Shown here: positions 23,146-26,969 of the stretch, in pieces
How positions within the stretch are numbered: position 1 is the stretch's first letter
How the letters are laid out: the number at the start of each line of letters is the position of its first letter
IMG/VR virus record: IMGVR_UViG_3300032322_001453
Span: 1 to 26,969 of that record
Length of the DNA stretch: 26,969 bases
Direction: 5' to 3' (one strand)
From: a virus
Notes under the pieces: model-generated
What the model was told of the DNA's origin: nothing
Databases searched by the model: none
Seen by the model: only the letters and a program-made list of their open reading frames with translations
Program-made: the position numbers and the translations under genes

Positions 23146-23307
23146 AACTTCGCTCTCGACCGACTCAAAGAAAACTCCACCTGGCGCGGTTTGATCATGC
23201 TTGCCACCGCAGTCGGGCTAAAGCTCGACCCTTCGCAGGGCGAAGCCATCGTTGCCGCCGGCCTCGCGCTGGTCGGCCTCATCAACGTCTTTCGCAAAGC
23301 GAAGTAA
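23143..23307 (+). CDS. Holin, two-helix type
   Basis: A 54-aa protein: a polar N-terminus (NFALDRLKENSTWRG), helix 1 (LIMLATAVGLKL), a short turn with an acidic residue (DPSQGEA), helix 2 (IVAAGLALVGLINVF) and a basic end (RKAK). The STWRG...EAIVAAGLALVGLINVF pattern is typical of small phage holins encoded next to endolysins. It is preceded by a TTGACA-hairpin element and shares its last base with the next start (TAATG). A holin would permeabilise the inner membrane to release the endolysin. Confidence 0.75.
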   Translation: MNFALDRLKENSTWRGLIMLATAVGLKLDPSQGEAIVAAGLALVGLINVFRKAK

Positions 23308-23444
23308 TGCGCCTCATTCTTTTGGTGGCGCTGGCGTTTTGCCTCACCGGCTGCGCGGGGTGGAAACTTGGCGGCGGCTACGATTTCGACTCAAAGCAGT
23401 TTTTCTTCAACTTAGAAAAGCCGCTTAACGGATTCGACAAGTGA
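23307..23444 (+). CDS. Small lipoprotein, probable outer-membrane spanin (Rz1-like)
   Basis: A 45-aa protein with a lipoprotein signal peptide: MRLILLVALAFCLTGC, with lipobox LTGC and Cys16 as the lipidation site. The mature part is only 30 residues (AGWKLGGGYDFDSKQFFFNLEKPLNGFDK). Position between holin and endolysin fits an Rz1-type outer-membrane spanin, though no inner-membrane Rz partner is recognisable nearby and the mature part is not proline-rich as in many Rz1 proteins. It overlaps the holin stop by one base (TAATG) and is followed by GTGA overlap. Its presence argues for a two-membrane host. Confidence 0.65.
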   Translation: MRLILLVALAFCLTGCAGWKLGGGYDFDSKQFFFNLEKPLNGFDK

Positions 23445-24004
23445 ACTGGCTGAAAAAATGCCTGCTGTCGTTTCGCTCTTTAATGGGGTCAAAGGTTGGC
23501 CGTCTGCCGACCTCGCCAAGCTCCTCGGACTTGTCCACGAAGAACTTCACAACCGCGCCGAACACCACCGCAAAGGCGGAGGCGTCGAAGCCGAGCTTAC
23601 AAAGCGAAGCCAAAGCAAGCGGGTGGGTGGCCGATCCGAGAAGTGAGAAGAATTTGGCAACGGTGCAGCCGCAGTTGCAGAAGCTAGGCCGTGAGCTTTT
23701 GCGCCGTCTCGCCGCCGAGGGGCTGACGTTCAAAGTCATCCAAGGCCGCAGGACACCCGCAGAACAGGCCGCGCTCTACGCCAAGGGTCGCACCGCCCCG
23801 GGGCCACAAGTCACATGGACGCTCAAGTCCCGACACCTCACAGGCCGCGCCATCGACCTCGCTTTATTCAACGGCAAAAATGTGGTCTGGGAATCGAAGC
23901 ACTACAGCAGGGCAGGGGAGATTGGCGAGGAGTTAGGGCTTGTCTGGGGCGGCAGATGGAAGGGCGGCAAGACCGACAAGCCGCACTTTGAGTTGCCAGC
24001 CTAA
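23441..24004 (+). CDS. Endolysin, M15 peptidase (L-Ala-D-Glu type)
   Basis: Cell-wall peptidase that ends infection by cutting peptidoglycan stem peptides. The M15 zinc site is visible: SRHLTGRAID with His132 and Asp139, and PHFEL with His182; an acidic residue near 158-164 (AGEIGEEL) may be the catalytic acid. The fold core begins near residue 75. An N-terminal ~70-residue stretch is low complexity (Ser/Thr/Ala/Lys-rich) and could be a linker after a short basic helix (NWLKKCLLSFRSLM). GTG 23441 overlaps the lipoprotein stop (GTGA). No signal peptide, so release should depend on the holin. Confidence 0.85.
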   Translation: MNWLKKCLLSFRSLMGSKVGRLPTSPSSSDLSTKNFTTAPNTTAKAEASKPSLQSEAKASGWVADPRSEKNLATVQPQLQKLGRELLRRLAAEGLTFKVIQGRRTPAEQAALYAKGRTAPGPQVTWTLKSRHLTGRAIDLALFNGKNVVWESKHYSRAGEIGEELGLVWGGRWKGGKTDKPHFELPA

Positions 24005-24037
24005 TCGGCACGACGATTGCTTTTGCTACTTAACATG

Positions 24038-24054
24038 AAAGGAGGACACCTATG
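24038..24054 (+). promoter_or_regulatory. Strong Shine-Dalgarno of 43-aa gene
   Basis: AAAGGAGG (24038-24045) lies six bases before ATG 24052, a textbook ribosome binding site that supports translation of the small frame after the endolysin. Confidence 0.65.
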
Positions 24055-24183
24055 CACCGAATCCCCGAAAATGGCATTGTCATTGGCCCTTACGGCGGCA
24101 TCGGCTTCATCCCGCGCAACACTCCGAGGCGAACTGCGGTTCGTTTCAGCGTGCTGCGTTGGTTTGTGAAGCTGTTTGCCTAG
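24052..24183 (+). CDS. Small basic hypothetical protein, 43 aa
   Basis: Starts MHRIPENGIVIGPYGGIGFIP, then a basic stretch (RNTPRRTAVRFSV) and a short amphipathic C-terminus (LRWFVKLFA). The frame is short, but its Shine-Dalgarno site is strong. It converges with the minus-strand membrane gene; the two TAG stops share the palindrome CTAG (24180-24183). No function is evident. Confidence 0.5.
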   Translation: MHRIPENGIVIGPYGGIGFIPRNTPRRTAVRFSVLRWFVKLFA

Positions 24184-24326
24184 CGCCAAGTCAGCCACAG
24201 GAAGCCGACATTTGCCAGGGCATACCCGCCAAAGGCCACGGCCATCGGCCCGTTGCCGTCGCGTAGGAAGCCTAGCGCCGTGAGCACATAAAGCCCGGTG
24301 CAGGCTAGGAGCGGCCAGAAGGTCAT
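24180..24326 (-). CDS. Small membrane protein, 48 aa
   Basis: Two hydrophobic helices: about 2-19 (TFWPLLACTGLYVLTALG) and 28-46 (MAVAFGGYALANVGFLWLT), with a polar turn (FLRDGNGP) and a C-terminal Arg. ATG 24326-24324 overlaps the stop of the zincin gene (ATGA), so this is the last gene of the minus-strand operon. A longer in-frame start at 24383 lies inside the zincin gene and is less likely. Could be a small holin-like or membrane-anchor protein; no family is recognised. Confidence 0.5.
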   Translation of the reverse strand: MTFWPLLACTGLYVLTALGFLRDGNGPMAVAFGGYALANVGFLWLTWR

Positions 24327-24661
24327 GCTGCCTTGTGCCTGCCGATGGAGATTTTGCCGTCGCAGAATGTGTTGGCCAACCACTCGGCAACCACAGACGC
24401 CACGCGCTCGTTGTCGCGCACATGGGTTTCGTCAACGCATGGCATCGTCGCGTGCGATATTTCATGAACCACGATTCCGAGAAGGTTGTCCTTAATAGCT
24501 TTGGGATGGAAATAAACGATGCGCTTGCGGTAGTCGCAGGACCCTTCGCAAAGCTCTTTGTCTGGTGGTCGCTGCACCTTCACGGTCCACCACTCGCCGT
24601 CCAACTTGAAACGGAAATGTGGGCGCTTCTTTCGCTTGCGTGGTTTAGCTTTGGCGCTCAT
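24323..24661 (-). CDS. HExxH zincin-like metalloprotease, 112 aa
   Basis: A small putative zinc peptidase. After a very basic start (SAKAKPRKRKKRPHFRF) come a Trp/Val-rich strand (EWWTVKVQ), CEGSCDYRKRIVYFHP, and the core helix IVVHEISHATMP with HExxH zinc ligands; a third ligand could be the Glu in DNERVASVVAEWL about 20-30 residues later, as in gluzincins. The basic N-terminus suggests DNA or RNA contact. Phage proteins of this shape are reported in prophage accessory regions (e.g. SprT-like or ImmA-like zincins), but this one does not clearly fit a named family. It overlaps the winged-helix gene upstream by ATGA. Confidence 0.65.
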   Translation of the reverse strand: MSAKAKPRKRKKRPHFRFKLDGEWWTVKVQRPPDKELCEGSCDYRKRIVYFHPKAIKDNLLGIVVHEISHATMPCVDETHVRDNERVASVVAEWLANTFCDGKISIGRHKAA

Positions 24662-24927
24662 TTGAGCAAGCGATAGTGCGGGACGGGGTAAACTCCGCGC
24701 CCGGTCATCACGCGGAAACGGCGCATCTCGGCTTTGCCTTGCCGAACCATATCGGTCATGCGCTTGCTAATCGTTGCATTCGCGCGTCCAGTTTTTTCGC
24801 AAAGCTGCGTCACGGTGAACCAGCCCGGTGGCACTTGCTCGACAGCAACGGAAGACTGCGCTAACGCCGCGCACCAAGCGGCTAGGGATGCGTCGGTCAC
24901 ATTCTTTGCCAACTTTTTGTGACTCAT
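24658..24927 (-). CDS. Winged-helix/HTH protein, 89 aa
   Basis: A small probable DNA-binding protein: MSHKKLAKNVTDASLAAWCAAL start, then PPGWFTVTQLCEKTGRANATISKRMTDMVRQG (a helix-turn-helix with recognition helix ANATISKRMTDMV, about 51-63), and a wing-like C-terminus (RFRVMTGRGVYPVPHYRLL). Such proteins often regulate phage operons. The start is ATG 24927-24925 (ATGA overlap with the phosphoesterase stop). It could autoregulate the operon; no operator was identified. Confidence 0.65.
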   Translation of the reverse strand: MSHKKLAKNVTDASLAAWCAALAQSSVAVEQVPPGWFTVTQLCEKTGRANATISKRMTDMVRQGKAEMRRFRVMTGRGVYPVPHYRLLK

Positions 24928-25664
24928 AGGGGCAGGCGGTAGTGGGGGGAAAGTTGCTCCAAGCGAACGATGCAATGCGTGTCCGTGTATTCGCCCCAGG
25001 CAAACCCGTGGGACCAAGAAAGCGTGCTGCGATTGTTTTTTGCGTAATCCACATCGAGCCGAACCGCGCACCCGGCGTTGTAGCCAGTGAAGGGCTTTTG
25101 CGTCCTCGCCTTCTCCATTGCGACTTTGTGCGTATGCACGAACACACAATTCGAGGACAGCGCCTCCGCTGTGTCTCGGCTGGCCTGCATATTGTAGAGC
25201 GAGCCATGCAGGAAAAGCGTGTCGCCAAGCTGACGGCAGCACTCAGGGCGAAGACCAGCGTAGGGCACAATCTCGGCCTTTAATGCCTTCATCGCATCGG
25301 CCATGCGGGCGATCACGGCCCCGGCGGCATAGCTCACAACGGCGTTGGGCGAATAGGCTAGGCGCGCAAGTCGATCTTCGTGGTTTCCCATGAACCACTT
25401 CGTCACTTCAAGCTCTTGCAAGTAACTCAGCCCCGCGAGCAAATCGTCGGCCATGTCTTGCGCTCTGTCGCCACTGTCTGGGTCGCGCTGCGCCCCGGCC
25501 CGCATGGCGGCAAGGTCTACCGCGTCACCGAGATGCCAGCACTCGTCAGGCTTCCACGCCTTGCGGAACTTTAGGATGGCGTTGGTGGCCTTGGGGTCGG
25601 CCAAGTGGCCGTGAGAACACCCGGAGGCAAGGAACCGTTTCCACTTTCGTGTGATGTTCGCCAC
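24924..25664 (-). CDS. Metallophosphoesterase (calcineurin-like)
   Basis: A 246-aa phosphoesterase candidate, first gene of the minus-strand operon. Motifs in order: CSHGH (motif I; the usual Asp of D-x-H appears to be Cys), HLGDAVD (motif II, GDxxD), MGNHEDR (motif III, GNH[DE]), LFLHGS (motif IV His) and VFVHTHK (motif V, usually GHTH). So four of five metal-ligand motifs are intact. GTG 25664 is chosen over TTG 25685 because a TTGACA-hairpin sits exactly before it and the TTG is part of that hexamer. It could act on nucleotides, RNA or phosphoproteins; no substrate is evident. Confidence 0.75.
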   Translation of the reverse strand: MANITRKWKRFLASGCSHGHLADPKATNAILKFRKAWKPDECWHLGDAVDLAAMRAGAQRDPDSGDRAQDMADDLLAGLSYLQELEVTKWFMGNHEDRLARLAYSPNAVVSYAAGAVIARMADAMKALKAEIVPYAGLRPECCRQLGDTLFLHGSLYNMQASRDTAEALSSNCVFVHTHKVAMEKARTQKPFTGYNAGCAVRLDVDYAKNNRSTLSWSHGFAWGEYTDTHCIVRLEQLSPHYRLPL

Positions 25665-25685
25665 GCATCCCGCAAAGGATGTCAA
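25662..25685 (-). promoter_or_regulatory. TTGACA-hairpin-start element 5 (minus strand)
   Basis: Read on the minus strand: TTGACA (25685-25680), a stem CATCC-TTTGCG-GGATG (25681-25666), C, then GTG (25664-25662) of the phosphoesterase. The hexamer-to-start gap is 15 bases. This copy is on the other strand, in a separate operon, and has no upstream stop to explain the hexamer. Confidence 0.55.
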
Positions 25686-25708
25686 GGCGCATGGCGAGGG
25701 GGATGTGG

Positions 25709-25798
25709 CTAGGGGTCAAATGCGACCAAAAAGTAACCACTTCCGCCAATCTGTTTTTGGCTAACGGCTTACCAAATTACTGCATTACTTGACCCTAG
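25709..25798. repeat. Inverted repeat downstream of integrase
   Basis: CTAGGGGTCAA (25709-25719) and TTGACCCTAG (25789-25798) are inverted copies differing by one base, 69 bases apart. The direct repeat AAAGTAACCA occurs at 25730-25739 and 25884-25893. Such repeats are typical of integrase arm or excisionase sites, or of an operator for the minus-strand operon. Function is inferred from position only. Confidence 0.35.
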
Positions 25799-25825
25799 AG
25801 TGACCGCAAAAACCACCGATGTCTG

Positions 25826-25856
25826 TTTTCGACCCCCTCCGCCGGCATTCTGAAAA
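25826..25856. other. Possible attachment core, tRNA 3'-end-like
   Basis: TTTTCGACCCCCTCCGCCGG (from 25826) resembles the T-loop and acceptor 3' side of a tRNA (TTCGAxxCC followed by a pyrimidine/G-rich strand). It lies immediately beyond the 3' end of the integrase gene, where attachment sites often sit, and is flanked by TTTTC and GAAAA. The 5' half of a T-stem is not present, so it is not a complete tRNA. A weak candidate, by pattern only. Confidence 0.25.
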
Positions 25857-26921
25857 TCAAGGCTTTGTGACTTTTATCAGCGGAAAGTAACCAGTAGCAA
25901 ACCACTTTGCTGCGGCCTTGCGCTCCTGACTTTCTAGGTAGTGACGGCGCACGATGGCCTCGCTATTTCCCATCTCAAGGGCCACTTGACCCGCGCTTTT
26001 GACCATCGCGCAGCGGTAGGAGCCAAACGAATGGCGAAGACCGTTCTTGACCCAGACCGCGCCTTTTCTGCGCGCGGCTTTGGCGGCGTTGTCGATACGG
26101 TCCTGCGGCGAAACCATGCCGCCGGGGTTGGGTTGGCTGTTGCGAATCCATGAGGCCAGCGCGGGCACAATCGGGACGAGTCTGCGGCGGCGTGTTTTGC
26201 ATATCTCTGGCCGCACCTCAATGAGCTTGCGTCCGAGTTTTATGTCTTCCCATCGCAGACCTTGAATTTCTTCGGTGCGTAAGCCAGCCAACCCTCCGAT
26301 GGCAATGGCAAGCCGCCATTTCTCTGGCAGCACGGAAAGCAAGTCGCGGAACTGCGTGGGCGTGTAAACGGCCACGGCCTTGTCTTCCAGCGTCATTGCA
26401 TGGGTCCGCTCCGGGGCCGTGGTGGCGTCGGGAACCATGCCCTGCAACTTGGCCCAGCGGAACAGGCTGACGAGCGTGGCGCGCACGTTGTTGTGCCTGC
26501 GCGCTCCGACGCCAAGGCCCGACAAATAGACACGCACATCGTCGGGCGTCACATCGCTTATGCGTTTGCGGTGCTTGGCGGCGAATTTCTCCAAGTCGCT
26601 CTTGATAATGCGGACATCCACTTTGCGCTCGGCTAGGTGCGCTAGGTATTTCGTCGCGCAATCTGCGACCTTGGGGCTCTCGATCCGCGCGGCCCGCCAG
26701 GCATTGAACTCGGAAAGCAAAGAGGGCGACAAATCAGCCAGCACTTCCTTGCCGTCTCGCAACGCCACAAGCTGCGCCTTGGCCTTAGCGCGGGCCTTGT
26801 GGATGTCTTTGGCCGTGCAAAGAACGCGCTTGCCCGCCTTGCGTGTGCGCCATTTCCAGCGGCCATCGGTGGCCCGCCAAAGGTGGACAGAGAAACCTCC
26901 GACTTTGACTGTCTCTGTCAC
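25857..26921 (-). CDS. Tyrosine integrase
   Basis: Site-specific recombinase of 354 aa for integration and excision. N-terminal arm-binding/SAM-like part (about 60-165), then catalytic domain. Catalytic residues: Arg215 (GLR-TEEI), Lys242 (KTRRRR), Arg296 (NGLRHSF), Tyr328 (RRHY). The two usual histidines are Asn here: N293 in the HxxR position and N319 in the GHS position (MGNS). His327, beside the Tyr, might compensate. The set otherwise is intact and the gene looks full length. It starts with GTG 26921. Sites for its action are probably in the flanking 25665-25856 region. Confidence 0.85.
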   Translation of the reverse strand: MTETVKVGGFSVHLWRATDGRWKWRTRKAGKRVLCTAKDIHKARAKAKAQLVALRDGKEVLADLSPSLLSEFNAWRAARIESPKVADCATKYLAHLAERKVDVRIIKSDLEKFAAKHRKRISDVTPDDVRVYLSGLGVGARRHNNVRATLVSLFRWAKLQGMVPDATTAPERTHAMTLEDKAVAVYTPTQFRDLLSVLPEKWRLAIAIGGLAGLRTEEIQGLRWEDIKLGRKLIEVRPEICKTRRRRLVPIVPALASWIRNSQPNPGGMVSPQDRIDNAAKAARRKGAVWVKNGLRHSFGSYRCAMVKSAGQVALEMGNSEAIVRRHYLESQERKAAAKWFATGYFPLIKVTKP

Positions 26922-26940
26922 GTTAATATCATGCTATCAT

Positions 26941-26969
26941 GTTTTCGCGGGGGGGGGGGGGCGAAAAAC
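26941..26969. other. 13-G run flanked by inverted repeat at window end
   Basis: GTTTTCGC (26941-26948), 13 G (26949-26961), then CGAAAAAC; the last G with the right side reads GCGAAAAAC, an inverted copy of the left arm with one extra A. On either strand this forms a stem with a poly-G loop. It lies just upstream of the integrase start. It may be a real G-quadruplex or regulatory element, or an assembly artefact at a contig end. Confidence 0.4.

Noticed and set aside
25546-25749. A 67-aa minus frame overlapping the phosphoesterase start
   Set aside because: It overlaps the phosphoesterase out of frame, has no motif and is less well supported than the metal-binding protein.

Overview
This 27 kb window is the late (virion and lysis) region plus the integrase end of a temperate, lambda-like siphovirus or prophage. 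Gene order from the left follows lambda: small terminase, GpA-type large terminase, gpW-like connector, portal, protease with nested scaffold, major capsid protein, head-tail joining, neck/tail completion, tail terminator, tail tube, assembly chaperone, tape measure. The host is probably a GC-rich Gram-negative bacterium, because the lysis cassette holds a lipoprotein that looks like an outer-membrane spanin. The sparse Shine-Dalgarno use and the fibre repeat style made me think of Verrucomicrobiota, but nothing here proves it.

Layout. 1-134: leader with an inverted repeat. 135-6357: DNA packaging and head genes on +. 6358-6470: two strong hairpins after the capsid gene. 6471-8803: two glycosyltransferase genes set inside the head module. 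8807-13495: connector and tail genes through a short tape measure (488 aa, implying a tail of about 70 nm). 13508-16575: three tail proteins I cannot assign; no lambda M/L/K/I/J homologues are recognisable. 16594-17625: a third glycosyltransferase. 17658-23120: a receptor-binding/fibre module with a signal-peptide repeat protein, a small membrane protein, a BppU-like protein, a collagen-containing fibre and a LamG-like lectin. 23143-24004: holin, lipoprotein and M15 endolysin. 24052-24183: a 43-aa orphan. 24180-25664: a four-gene minus-strand operon (metallophosphoesterase, winged helix, HExxH zincin, membrane protein), every junction being an ATGA overlap. 25665-25856: non-coding, with possible integrase sites. 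25857-26921: tyrosine integrase on minus. 26941-26969: a 13-G run inside an inverted repeat. No replication genes, immunity repressor, tRNA, rRNA, CRISPR array or IS element is visible.

The most interesting signal is not a protein. Several start codons are preceded by TTGACA, then a tiny GC hairpin (usually 4 bp with a tetraloop), then C, then ATG or GTG. All seven exact + strand TTGACA hexamers I found by eye lie 13-22 nt before a start codon, and one minus-strand copy sits the same way before the metallophosphoesterase. One copy lies inside the protease gene and points at an in-frame ATG (5058), which would release the scaffold domain alone, as lambda C/Nu3 does. The motif lacks a -10 element at the right spacing, so it looks like a translation-initiation or mRNA-processing element. 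A second theme is three glycosyltransferases within the virion operon, the last directly after a Ser/Thr-rich tail protein, which suggests virion glycosylation.
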